Assembly (NCBI GenBank): GCA_002298165.1
Contig: DBMI01000095.1
Coordinates: forward strand, 29,908 to 93,907
Origin: Desulfarculales bacterium UBA702
GTDB lineage: Bacteria > Desulfobacterota > Syntrophobacteria > Syntrophobacterales > Syntrophobacteraceae
DNA: 64,000 nt
Direction of reading: 5' to 3'
Below are positions 51,738 through 59,857 of the stretch, piece after piece. The notes under the pieces were generated by a model that saw only the letters and a program-made list of their open reading frames with translations, was not told where the DNA came from and ran no database searches. How positions within the stretch are numbered: the stretch's first letter is position 1; each line of letters starts with the position of its first letter. A program made the translations under genes and the position numbers.

Positions 51738-52925
51738 ATGAGCGGATCAAAGCTCCGTATAATCGTTACAGGCATGGCCGGATTGTATCCGGTAGGTGGG
51801 GTCGCGTGGGACTACCTCCAGTACGTTACCGGCTTTTTCAACATGGGCCATGACGTTTATTACCATGAAGACACCTGGAGCTGGCCCTATCACCCGATCG
51901 AGAAAACCTACACCCCGGACCCGAGCTACTCGGTCGACTACCTGCGGGACTTTTTCAAAACCTATGCTCCGGGCCTGCTCGACCGCTGGCACTATATGCA
52001 CCTGCACGAGACAAGCTACGGAATGAGCACGGAGAAATTCCACAAAATTGCCGCCACTGCCGATATTTTTCTCAATGTGAGCGGCGCATGCATGATTCCG
52101 GATAACCTATCCCCTCGATGTCTCAAGATTTTTCTGGACTCGGACCCCGGTTATAACCAAATTATGCTTAGCGAGCGATTTTCCTGGTCGGAAAACGTCG
52201 AGCGCTGGTGCGCGAGCGTCGAAGCCCACGACCGGCATTTTACATATGCCGAAAATATATATGGCCCCGACTGCCTGGTGCCGCGGCTGGGGTTCAATTG
52301 GAAGACGACCCGGATGCCGGTCAGCACTGAATACTGGCGGGAAGCCGCCCAGACGGCCCCGCTTGGTCCCTGGACGACGGTTATGACGTGGAATGCCTTC
52401 AAGGGCAAACTCGTATACAAAGGCGTGGAATACGGGAGCAAGGGGGCTGAATTCGAAAAGCTTATGGAGCTGCCTCAAAAAGTAAACCTGCCGCTCAAAG
52501 TAGCCATAGGAGGAATAAACGCCCCGTTGGAAAGGCTCGCCAAGGCCGGCTGGGAAGTGGCCGACGGTCCGGAGGCAACGGTTACTCCCGCAATGTACCA
52601 GGACTTCATCGCCTCCTCGCGCGGAGAGATCTCTCCGGCAAAGCAAGTCTACGTTGCGCTTCGCACAGGATGGTTCAGCTGCCGCTCCGCGTGTTATCTC
52701 GCGGCCGCTCGTCCGGTCGTGGTACAGGATACGGGGTTCTCCTCGATTTATCCGACCCGTGAAGGCATAATGGCCTACAGCACGGCCGAAGGTGCCGCGG
52801 AGTGTCTCGCCTCCGTGGAAGCCGACTATTCCAGGCACTCGGCGGCGGCTCTGGAAATCGCAAAGCAGTATTTCGATGCAGGAAAAGTTCTGCAAAAACT
52901 AATCGACGACGCCTTCTCGGCTTGA
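51738..52925 (+). CDS. Glycosyltransferase-like protein, first paralog
   Basis: 395 residues with a GT-B-like layout. The N-terminal half has RIIVTGMAGLYPVGGVAWDYLQYV and HDVYYHEDTWSWPY; the C-terminal nucleotide-binding-like part has ASSRGEISPAKQ, TGWFSCRSACYLAAARPVVVQDTGFS. The gene and its downstream paralog (52936-54114) share motif order and most likely arose by duplication. I recall no named family; the assignment rests on the glycosyltransferase-type C-terminal signature and context. AAAGG lies 7 bp upstream of ATG 51738. Confidence 0.7.
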   Translation: MSGSKLRIIVTGMAGLYPVGGVAWDYLQYVTGFFNMGHDVYYHEDTWSWPYHPIEKTYTPDPSYSVDYLRDFFKTYAPGLLDRWHYMHLHETSYGMSTEKFHKIAATADIFLNVSGACMIPDNLSPRCLKIFLDSDPGYNQIMLSERFSWSENVERWCASVEAHDRHFTYAENIYGPDCLVPRLGFNWKTTRMPVSTEYWREAAQTAPLGPWTTVMTWNAFKGKLVYKGVEYGSKGAEFEKLMELPQKVNLPLKVAIGGINAPLERLAKAGWEVADGPEATVTPAMYQDFIASSRGEISPAKQVYVALRTGWFSCRSACYLAAARPVVVQDTGFSSIYPTREGIMAYSTAEGAAECLASVEADYSRHSAAALEIAKQYFDAGKVLQKLIDDAFSA

Positions 52926-52935
52926 GGATGGATAA

Positions 52936-54114
52936 ATGAATAACGGGCAGAAAAAAGGCAAGATAATCGTTTTTGGTATAGCCTTCTGGTATCCCCTGGC
53001 GGGGGTCACCTACCAGTTTTTGCACTATCTCATAGGCCTGAGGCAGCTTGGATGGGACGTTTACTATGTCGAGGATTCCGGCCGATGGATCTATAACCCG
53101 GATAAGTTCGAGTGGTCACCGGACGCATCCGATAATGTGGCTATGATAGCACCGATTCTTGAGAAGCACGGTTTTGCCGGACATTGGTGTTTTCGGGGGA
53201 ACTATCCCGGAGGGAACTGCTACGGGATGAGTGAACAGCAGCTTTTCCAACTCTACAGGGATGCCGATGCCTTCCTCAATGTCACGGCTTCTCAGGAGCT
53301 TCGTGAAGAGCACCTGGCGATCCCCCGTCGAATTTATGTCGAATCGGACCCCTTCCGCGTACAGGTAAAAGTGATCGAGGGAGACCTGCCCACCATCAAT
53401 GCCCTCGCCGCCCATGACATCCACTTCTCGTTTGGCGAAAACCTCGGCCAGCCCGACTGCGATCTCCCGGTTGACCTGGTATGCTGGCGTCCCACAAGGC
53501 AGCCGGTCGTTATGGAACTGTGGAAGAACCCGTTTCCACCAGACAGGAATTCGAAATTTTCCACCATTACCACCTGGCGAAACAAGGGAAAAGACCTCGT
53601 CTTCAGGGGCCGGACCTACTACTGGACCAAGGACCGGGAGTTCATGAAATTCATAGAGCTTCCCCGCCTGCGGCCGGTCGGATTCGAACTGGCGCTCGAA
53701 GTGGATGATGAGACGCAAAATTATCTCACCGACCATGGCTGGAACCCGGTGCACTCGCTTCCCGTTTCGCGCGATGTGGACAACTATCGCGAATACATTC
53801 AAAGCTCCCACGGAGAGTTCACCGTTACCAAAGAGCAGGTCGTTATTCCCAAAACAGGCTGGTTCAGCGACCGGAGCGCATCCTACCTGGCGGCGGGGCG
53901 GCCCGTGATAACCCAGGAGACTGGTTTTAGCAAGTTTTTACCAACAGGTAAGGGCCTTTTCGGGTTTCTTACAATGGAAGATATCCTTGCCGCGGTCGAC
54001 GTGATCGAAAGCGATTACGAAGGCAGTTGCCGGGCTGCCCTGGATATCGCCGCGGAGTATTTCGCAGCCGAAAAAGTGCTCGGGAAGCTGATGGCGACAG
54101 CGGGGCTGGATTAG
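52936..54114 (+). CDS. Glycosyltransferase-like protein, second paralog
   Basis: 392 residues, GAGGATGGA ribosome site, 10 bp after the first paralog. The N-terminus reads IIVFGIAFWYPLAGVTYQFLHYLIGLRQLGWDVYYVED and the C-terminal signature QSSHGEFTVTKEQV, TGWFSDRSASYLAAGRPVITQETGFSKFLPT. The acceptor-facing N-terminal halves differ more than the C-terminal halves, which suggests different acceptors and a common donor. Pathway: EPS repeat-unit assembly, by context. Confidence 0.7.
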   Translation: MNNGQKKGKIIVFGIAFWYPLAGVTYQFLHYLIGLRQLGWDVYYVEDSGRWIYNPDKFEWSPDASDNVAMIAPILEKHGFAGHWCFRGNYPGGNCYGMSEQQLFQLYRDADAFLNVTASQELREEHLAIPRRIYVESDPFRVQVKVIEGDLPTINALAAHDIHFSFGENLGQPDCDLPVDLVCWRPTRQPVVMELWKNPFPPDRNSKFSTITTWRNKGKDLVFRGRTYYWTKDREFMKFIELPRLRPVGFELALEVDDETQNYLTDHGWNPVHSLPVSRDVDNYREYIQSSHGEFTVTKEQVVIPKTGWFSDRSASYLAAGRPVITQETGFSKFLPTGKGLFGFLTMEDILAAVDVIESDYEGSCRAALDIAAEYFAAEKVLGKLMATAGLD

Positions 54115-54211
54115 GGAACGAGTTCTCCTGTATTTAGCCTGTTTAATTTCCGGAATGAAGATTCGCGTGCACCGGATGCTCAATTCTCAACCATTATCTC
54201 CCTGGATTTAA

Positions 54212-55399
54212 ATGGAAGAATACCAGAAATATTCATTCCCATCCGGCAGAAGTGCAGTGCAAAAAAGCCCTAAGCCAACGGGAGGGGGCGATCATTTCGA
54301 ATGGGTTGACGGGGCGAGAGGGATCGCGATCCTGTGGATCGCTTTCTTTCACTCTTTCCTCGCATATGGGGCCGATTATCCCTGGCCTATCACTTTCAGC
54401 TCCTACAGTGCCTTTGTCGAGCAATGCGCGCCGTCCGGGTTTCTGACGAGAATTCTCTGCCCTTTTGAAGCAGTAATAGCCGCAATTATCGAGCACGGAT
54501 CGAACGGGGTCGGCGTATTCCTCCTGTTCAGCGGGTTCGGCCTCACCTATTCCATATTTCGGCATCAGGGTCACGAACCCTCGTGGGGAGACTGGTATCG
54601 GCGGCGCCTCCTGCGGCTGTTCCCGATCTACTGGCTCGCTCACATAGTGCTTCTCGTCTCGCCTATCCAATACAAGCCCGATCCAATCGACTACCGCTTT
54701 ATTCTGAGCTTTTTGGGCGACAGGATCTATCCGGTAAAGCAAATGTTTTTCTACCTGGACCCAGCCTGGTGGTTTTTCGGCCTCCTGCTCGAACTCTATC
54801 TAGTATTTCCATTCCTTTACCGGTTGCTGCGTCGCGTTGGAGAGGCAAAGTTTCTGGTATTGTGTATCGTATTCACTCTGATTTCGCGCTACATGATCTT
54901 CGCTGTTTTGGAAGCCGACGGAGAGTGGCTTCAGGGGGCTTTTTTCGGGGCCAGGCTCTGGGAGTTTGCGGCGGGTATGGTACTTGGAAAGCTTCTTGCC
55001 GAGCGTCCGCGTGAGGTAGTCGAGCGGCTCTTTTCCGGAACGGCCCTGGTTCTTGGGATTTTACTTTACGCAGCTGCTCTTTTGACTTATCAGCCCAATT
55101 TCCTCTATTGCTTTTCGGACGGCCTGAATGCAATGGGTCTGACAATCATCCTGGCCCAGATAGCGGCCCGGGCAGCCAGGATTCCAGGACTCGGAAAATG
55201 GCTGGCAAAAACCGGCGTTTACTCCTACGGCATTTATCTTTTGCACCAGCCCTTCGTAATGTTTGCCGGTGAAAGACTTCGTTCAGTTCAAATAGGAATT
55301 TATTTCGTTCTCGCCGCAGTTATAATAGCAGTAATTGCCCTTCTTTCCATGGTCATTGAGTACACAATGAACCGGCTGATCGCTAAATATACCACTTAG
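54212..55399 (+). CDS. Acyltransferase family 3 membrane protein (OafA/ExoZ-like)
   Basis: 395 residues with about 10 membrane helices. The N-terminal DGARGIAILWIAFFHSFL and, in the second helix, GSNGVGVFLLFSGFGLTYS with RRRLLRLFPIYWLAHIV are the hallmark of Acyl_transf_3 proteins that O-acetylate or succinylate sugars. His in FFHS and Arg-Arg in the RRLLRLFP motif are the conserved residues. It ends the EPS cluster and probably decorates the polysaccharide. Confidence 0.9.
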   Translation: MEEYQKYSFPSGRSAVQKSPKPTGGGDHFEWVDGARGIAILWIAFFHSFLAYGADYPWPITFSSYSAFVEQCAPSGFLTRILCPFEAVIAAIIEHGSNGVGVFLLFSGFGLTYSIFRHQGHEPSWGDWYRRRLLRLFPIYWLAHIVLLVSPIQYKPDPIDYRFILSFLGDRIYPVKQMFFYLDPAWWFFGLLLELYLVFPFLYRLLRRVGEAKFLVLCIVFTLISRYMIFAVLEADGEWLQGAFFGARLWEFAAGMVLGKLLAERPREVVERLFSGTALVLGILLYAAALLTYQPNFLYCFSDGLNAMGLTIILAQIAARAARIPGLGKWLAKTGVYSYGIYLLHQPFVMFAGERLRSVQIGIYFVLAAVIIAVIALLSMVIEYTMNRLIAKYTT

Positions 55400-55497
55400 G
55401 AGATGAAATATTACTAATGCAAACTTTTTCCTAAAGTTTCTTGTAAAGAGTGCCGACTAACATGACGGATGGAAAGTTTTGTTGGAATTGAAACACC

Positions 55498-55594
55498 TGA
55501 AAGCTTGAAAAGGGCAAACCGGCCGAAAGGACGGGACGCAAAGCCGCTGGCCTAAGTCCTCAGAGGATATGGCAGCAGGGTTGCCGGGCAAAGG
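55498..55594 (+). promoter_or_regulatory. Cyclic-di-GMP-I (GEMM-I) riboswitch
   Basis: The aptamer core matches GEMM-I: AGGGCAAACC, a stem capped by GAAA (GGCCGAAAGGACGGG), GGGACGCAAAGCC, and ATGGCAGCAGGGTTGCCG. It also has the canonical 11-nt tetraloop receptor as CCTAAG...TATGG, which docks the GAAA loop. It lies 120 bp upstream of the HDOD start. Between them a hairpin GCGCGCGAACGCGC sits next to the HDOD ribosome site and is a candidate expression platform acting at translation. ON or OFF behaviour cannot be told. Confidence 0.93.
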
Positions 55595-55716
55595 GACGCC
55601 ACACGAACGCCCTCGTTTGGGTACGCATGCCCCGCCTGAAAGCCTCCTGAAGCCGGATTGCAGTACAACCTAAACCCGAGCCGTGGTGCGCGCGAACGCG
55701 CAGGGCGGTGGAAAAG

Positions 55717-56598
55717 ATGATACGAGAACTTAGCAAAAACGAAGTAAGTGCGTTGCATTACGAATTAGTGATGAAGGACATCATCGCTGCGGCCGAGAAG
55801 CTTCCTCCTTTTCCCGATGTTGCCTGGAAGCTCAATGCGATGATAAAGCAGATGGCGCCGGTAGCCGACATGGAAAAAATAATAGGCATGGATCAGGCAC
55901 TCGCTGCAACGATTCTCCGCCTGAGCCGGTCCGCCTATTACGGCCGCCGATTCGATGTCCGGTCCCTTAAAGATGCAATACTCCTCCTCGGGAACAAGCG
56001 CCTGCTGCAGGTGGTGATTTCGGCCTGCGCCCTGCGCTATTTCGAAAAAGGCGGAGCAGCGCTTGAAGAGCGCGAACTTTGGGAACACTCGATTGCTACC
56101 GCCATAATTTCCGAGATCATAGCGCGCAAACTCAAAAAAGGCAGAGTCCTGACACTCTATACGGCATCTTTGCTCCACGACATCGGGAAAACCATTCTCA
56201 ATGTTTATGCCAGGATATACATGCAGTCGAATCTACGGCGGATGAGGTCTGAAGGCCGTTGCATCCAGGTCGAACGCATGGCGCTTGGAATCGACCACCA
56301 GGAACTGGGCGGGATAGTGGCCCGAAACTGGAAATTCCCGCCGGAGATAATAGCCGCGATTGCGCACCATCATGATCCTGAATCAGGCCCGTTTTGGGAA
56401 ATAGCCTCGGTTGTATACGCCGCTGACAAACTGGCCGTCGATCCAGTAAAAGAGAAAAGCCAGGCCCGTGAGAACCCGTTCGATCCCGATAGTGATATGG
56501 TATTCAAAAACCTGGGTATGACCGCTAAAATAGTCGAGGAGATCAAGGCCGAATTCGCCGGGCACATTGTCGATGTAAAAAAGATGCTCGAGGAATAA
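55717..56598 (+). CDS. HDOD-domain protein under c-di-GMP riboswitch control
   Basis: 293 residues from ATG 55717; the frame extends to a GTG at 55708, but GGTGGA then falls in the ribosome-site position for the ATG. The HDOD domain (about 15-220) shows LPPFPDVAWKLNAMIKQ, DQALAATILRLSRSAYYGRR, LKDAILLLGNKRLLQVVISA and LLHDIGKTILN. The HD residues survive (LLHDIGK and IAHHH), unusual for pure HDOD proteins, so weak hydrolase activity cannot be excluded. HDOD proteins usually act as signalling or motility/regulatory scaffolds. The riboswitch makes its synthesis respond to c-di-GMP. No GGDEF/EAL gene is in the window. Confidence 0.92.
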   Translation: MIRELSKNEVSALHYELVMKDIIAAAEKLPPFPDVAWKLNAMIKQMAPVADMEKIIGMDQALAATILRLSRSAYYGRRFDVRSLKDAILLLGNKRLLQVVISACALRYFEKGGAALEERELWEHSIATAIISEIIARKLKKGRVLTLYTASLLHDIGKTILNVYARIYMQSNLRRMRSEGRCIQVERMALGIDHQELGGIVARNWKFPPEIIAAIAHHHDPESGPFWEIASVVYAADKLAVDPVKEKSQARENPFDPDSDMVFKNLGMTAKIVEEIKAEFAGHIVDVKKMLEE

Positions 56599-56664
56599 GT
56601 TTTTCCCTGGCAGACCCGCCTGTAGGTTGGGTGAGAGTCCAAGCGCCCAATCCAGGGGGCTGCC

Positions 56665-56715
56665 AAAAAGCAAAACCCGACATTCCGGCGCAGGGATGTT
56701 GGGTTTCGCTTTTTA
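56665..56715. terminator. Bidirectional rho-independent terminator
   Basis: Long stem AAAAAGCAAAACCCGACATTCC with GGGATGTTGGGTTTCGCTTTTT (few mismatches), with A- and T-runs on its flanks, between the convergent HDOD and amidase genes. Confidence 0.85.
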
Positions 56716-56739
56716 TGGGTTTTGAAGCCTGCTGCCCAT

Positions 56740-56818
56740 TTGCGTTCAAGCACCCCCGCCGCCGCATACTCTGTTCAAACCGCATCTGAGGATGTGGTGG
56801 CTGGGTGCTTGAACGCAA
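56740..56818 (+). repeat. Long hairpin with 16-bp perfect arms and a wobble-paired inner stem
   Basis: Outer arms TTGCGTTCAAGCACCC (56740-56755) and its exact complement (56803-56818). Inside, CCGCCGCAT (56759-56767) pairs with ATGTGGTGG (56792-56800) only if G-U pairs are allowed, so the extended stem forms in a plus-strand RNA but not in the minus-strand one. It lies between the terminator and the end of the amidase gene. Confidence 0.65.
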
Positions 56819-56858
56819 CTTGGTACAGGGTAGGATCCCAGGAGTTGGGGCAGGTTGT

Positions 56859-58409
56859 TCAAGTTTTATCAGTCGCGAAATGTTCGACGGCTGCGCGTAC
56901 GGCTCGCGCCATTCGCTGGCGGTAGGCGGAGCTGAGTAAGAATTTCTCTTCTGCCCTGTTTTTGATGGTACCGCACTCGATGAGCACCGCCGGGGACTTT
57001 GAATCCTTGAGAACTACCAGCCCGTCGTAGCGGAAGACGCCCGATTTCGCGTCCACCGGCTGATGCCCTTCGAATTCAGCCATTTCCAGATGAGCCGCAG
57101 AGGGGATAAACCCGGAATTGAGCATTTCATGGCCCAATTTCAGCGCAAAAGATCGGCATGCCTTTACCTTGGGATTAGCTTTTGAGATAAAGAGCGAGTA
57201 GCCCCAGAACCTGTCGCAAAACTGAGCCGGGATGCCCCGGTAGGTCCATTCGCCCAGGTAGTCCGCCTTAACCGAATCGTGGTGAATCGAAATGAGCAGG
57301 TCGGAATGTGAGCCGTTTACCAGCTCGGCTCTTTGCTGGAGGGTTATATCCTCCCCATCGGGATTTATTATGAAAGCCTCTATCCGGGCAGTTCTGCTCA
57401 ATTCACGAAGAAGACACCGGGCCACTTCGCGATTAAAACCGTATTCCGGCCGGTTCCTTGCGCTGAGCGCCCCGGCGTTTTTCCATGAATGGCCTATGTC
57501 TATAGCGACGCGAAACTTGCGCCCCGGCCGGGGCCGTATCTTCTTATCCGAAGGCTTGTCATATCGCAAATTGTCGCCCGGTCGATTTTCATAACAATCC
57601 GGCACCGCCACTGGATCGCCGGAATCCAGCAATTCACTCATAGTGACAAATTCGAAGCCTCGGCCCCTCAGCTTTGGCACGAGTTCCTTCAATGCCTGCA
57701 AAGTCCCGTGCCCCTTGCCATTTGCATGAAAGATTATGATCGAACCGGGTTTGGCGCGGTTAAGGATATCGGCGGCCATCGCGCCGGCGCTTCTGCCTGG
57801 CGCGGGATCCCCGGAAACAATGCTCCACTGAATGGCGGGCATGCCGAGTTCGGCTAAAAGGGAAAGGGTCTCGGCGGTGCACGCGCCATAGGGAAACCGG
57901 AAAAGCCTTAGCTCAGGCTGGAGGCTTGCGGCGGCCTGATTGTCTCCGAGTCTTCGCATAAGCTCCCCTCGCAGCTTCAGAAACTGCTCCCCGGTTTTAA
58001 GCACCTCCTCTTTCGCCGCATCGAGCGTTATCCGCCGAAAATTTGAATGGCTCCATCCATGATTTCCAAGCTCGAAGCGCGGATTAAGCAAAAGGGAAAA
58101 CGTTTGCTCCGGATGGGAGCGCATCCACTTGCCTCCGGCAAAAAAGGTGGCCCTGACCGAATTGGTTTCGAGATACTCGATCAGTTCCCGATCGAATCCG
58201 GAGGTCTCGTTAGCTCCTTCACACAAATCGAAAGTGAGGGCCAGCAGCTTCTTTCCATCAGTCGGCCGAACCTCCCGGATCGACTTTCCAAGCTCCGGGC
58301 TAAATCGAGCGGCAAGGCAGTTGTTCTGAGCGAAACCCAAATACGCGATAAATGCTGCCATTACGCAGGTAATCAGCGAATTCGGTAAAAGGACTTTGAA
58401 CAGGATCAT
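56859..58409 (-). CDS. Polysaccharide deacetylase fused to N-acetylmuramoyl-L-alanine amidase
   Basis: 516 residues. After a signal peptide (about 1-34), residues 50-265 form a NodB-type deacetylase of the TFDLCE subgroup: D61 in LTFDLCEGANE, metal ligands H117 and H121 in GNHGWSH, RFPYGAC and IIFHANGKGHGT. A linker (270-298) leads to an Amidase_3 domain (about 300-516) with H307 (AIDIGH), E322 (RPEYGFN), H in SIHHD and E in LIECGT. The protein could deacetylate and cleave peptidoglycan in the periplasm. It stands alone, convergent with HDOD. Confidence 0.9.
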   Translation of the reverse strand: MILFKVLLPNSLITCVMAAFIAYLGFAQNNCLAARFSPELGKSIREVRPTDGKKLLALTFDLCEGANETSGFDRELIEYLETNSVRATFFAGGKWMRSHPEQTFSLLLNPRFELGNHGWSHSNFRRITLDAAKEEVLKTGEQFLKLRGELMRRLGDNQAAASLQPELRLFRFPYGACTAETLSLLAELGMPAIQWSIVSGDPAPGRSAGAMAADILNRAKPGSIIIFHANGKGHGTLQALKELVPKLRGRGFEFVTMSELLDSGDPVAVPDCYENRPGDNLRYDKPSDKKIRPRPGRKFRVAIDIGHSWKNAGALSARNRPEYGFNREVARCLLRELSRTARIEAFIINPDGEDITLQQRAELVNGSHSDLLISIHHDSVKADYLGEWTYRGIPAQFCDRFWGYSLFISKANPKVKACRSFALKLGHEMLNSGFIPSAAHLEMAEFEGHQPVDAKSGVFRYDGLVVLKDSKSPAVLIECGTIKNRAEEKFLLSSAYRQRMARAVRAAVEHFATDKT

Positions 58410-58672
58410 TTTCAGAGGATTTCCTTTCAGTCTCGGGCTGAAATTGATAAAACGGCATTGATTCTAAACCAAACGCCACCCAAAGAGTATCAATTAAGAC
58501 ACTCGGCGGCATCTGACATTCGAGAGACATAAAGAGCAGGTTTTTCCAGCCTGCGGCGTTTTGGTAAGAACCGGTTTCAAGCACCATTAGGGAGGCTGGA
58601 AGCTTGAGGGTGGAATTACTGTGAATGAAGATAGTTTATGTTTTACGTTTTCACTGGAAAGAAGAAATAGCC

Positions 58673-59146
58673 ATGAAAGAAGTGGAACGCTTCGAGCTTG
58701 AGGAAATCAAGCCCGGCAATGTTCGCCAGATCAGCCAGACCCTGGCGTCCATGGACCCTTGGTTAAAACTGGGATACAGCTCCGAGGCTTTTTCGTTCTA
58801 CCTCCTGCGAACCGATCCGGCCCTCAGGCGTTTTTGCGTGACAATCTCGGGTGCTGTATCAGGAGTTTTGACCGTGAGGTATCCATGGCTGTTGGGCCCG
58901 TTTATTGAACTGTTGGCTCTGTTTGGAGATTTGCGGGGAAAAGGTTTCGGACGGGCCCTGATTGACTGGGTTTCCGATGAATATCCTTCATCGTCAAATA
59001 TCTGGGTAAGCGTATCCTCCTTCAATTCGGGTGCGCGGAAGTTCTACAGCCACCTGGGGTTCGAGGAAGTTGCAGTGCTTAAGGATCTGATACAACCAGG
59101 CATGGAAGAAATCCTGCTCCGCAAAATACAGCGTCCCCGCAACTAG
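58673..59146 (+). CDS. GNAT-family N-acetyltransferase
   Basis: 157 residues from ATG 58673; an in-frame ATG at 58625 would add 16 residues that look unlike the fold. The core has GVLTVRYPWLLGPFIELLALF and the acetyl-CoA motif GKGFGRALIDWV, followed by VSSFNSGARKFYSHLGFEEVAVL. Typical size for a single-domain GNAT. Substrate unknown. It is a lone plus-strand gene between the amidase fusion and the Lpp-like gene. Confidence 0.88.
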   Translation: MKEVERFELEEIKPGNVRQISQTLASMDPWLKLGYSSEAFSFYLLRTDPALRRFCVTISGAVSGVLTVRYPWLLGPFIELLALFGDLRGKGFGRALIDWVSDEYPSSSNIWVSVSSFNSGARKFYSHLGFEEVAVLKDLIQPGMEEILLRKIQRPRN

Positions 59147-59258
59147 GGTCAAAATGCTGTGATGTCGGAAACTGACCTTCCGGTGGGCAGGAGACCACGT
59201 CACAAAGGATGGCAGGTTTGCACCTATGAAGTTATTGCGCCCTGCCTGGCGCACCATG

Positions 59259-59292
59259 AAAAGAAGAGGGCGGGTTTGCACCCGCCCTCTTC
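59259..59292 (-). terminator. Rho-independent terminator of the Lpp-like gene
   Basis: Perfect 13-bp stem GAAGAGGGCGGGT, four-base loop, followed on the minus strand by TTTTC. It lies about 60 bp after the lipoprotein stop. Confidence 0.85.
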
Positions 59293-59354
59293 GATTCCCC
59301 TAAAAAAACGGCCGGTGAATCGTGCCGCCGGCTCGTCGGATTAGCAATGGGGAG

Positions 59355-59609
59355 TTACTTCTTCATGTGTTTCTTGAAAATGGATTCGCACTTGTCAGCA
59401 GCGGCTTCTGCTCTGCGGGCTGCGTTTTCTGCCCTCATAGCAGCGGCTTCGGCTGCTCTGGCGCTGGCGGTGCACTGTTGTTCGATAGCAGCGGCCTTAT
59501 CCATAGCTGCCTGGCAAAGCTCCGTGCACTTCTTGGCGTCCTGCGCGCAACCGGAAATCATGGTGAAAGCGATTGCTACAACAAACATAACTGCTACTAT
59601 TCTCTTCAT
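59355..59609 (-). CDS. Lpp-like alanine-zipper lipoprotein
   Basis: 84 residues with a lipoprotein signal (VAIAFTMISGC, Cys as lipid anchor) followed by Ala-rich heptads (AAAIEQQCTASARAAEAAAMRAENAARRAEAAA) as in Lpp/alanine-zipper oligomers. The C-terminus is IFKKHMKK, ending in Lys as in Lpp, where the terminal Lys is linked to peptidoglycan. Extra cysteines in the coil (three besides the anchor) differ from E. coli Lpp. AAGGAGGAAA precedes the ATG. The L,D-transpeptidase gene lies 250 bp away on the same strand, a fitting partner for cross-linking (inference). Confidence 0.85.
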   Translation of the reverse strand: MKRIVAVMFVVAIAFTMISGCAQDAKKCTELCQAAMDKAAAIEQQCTASARAAEAAAMRAENAARRAEAAADKCESIFKKHMKK

Positions 59610-59857
59610 ACTCTTTCCTCCTTGGAAACCAACCGAAAATTATTAGCCTTGTTAGTTAAAAAAACCCTCCTCCAGCAAACGGTACTTCCCACCTCCTCTC
59701 ATGTCCTGGATAGTTCATAATCGTAGAATTTGCAGTGTTTTAGAACAGCTACACGGCGTTCTCTGATAAAACGGCCTAAATGCTACGCCAGCTATTTCGT
59801 AAAATCAAGAAATTTTTGTGCCGAATCTAATGCTGCAAAGGTTTCGGACAAATTGAC

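Noticed and set aside
52107..52895. 262-codon minus-strand frame opposite the first glycosyltransferase paralog
   Set aside because: Arg/Gly/His-rich low-information translation; the plus strand has paralog support.
53116..53811. 231-codon minus-strand frame opposite the second paralog
   Set aside because: Same reason; no ribosome site or family match.
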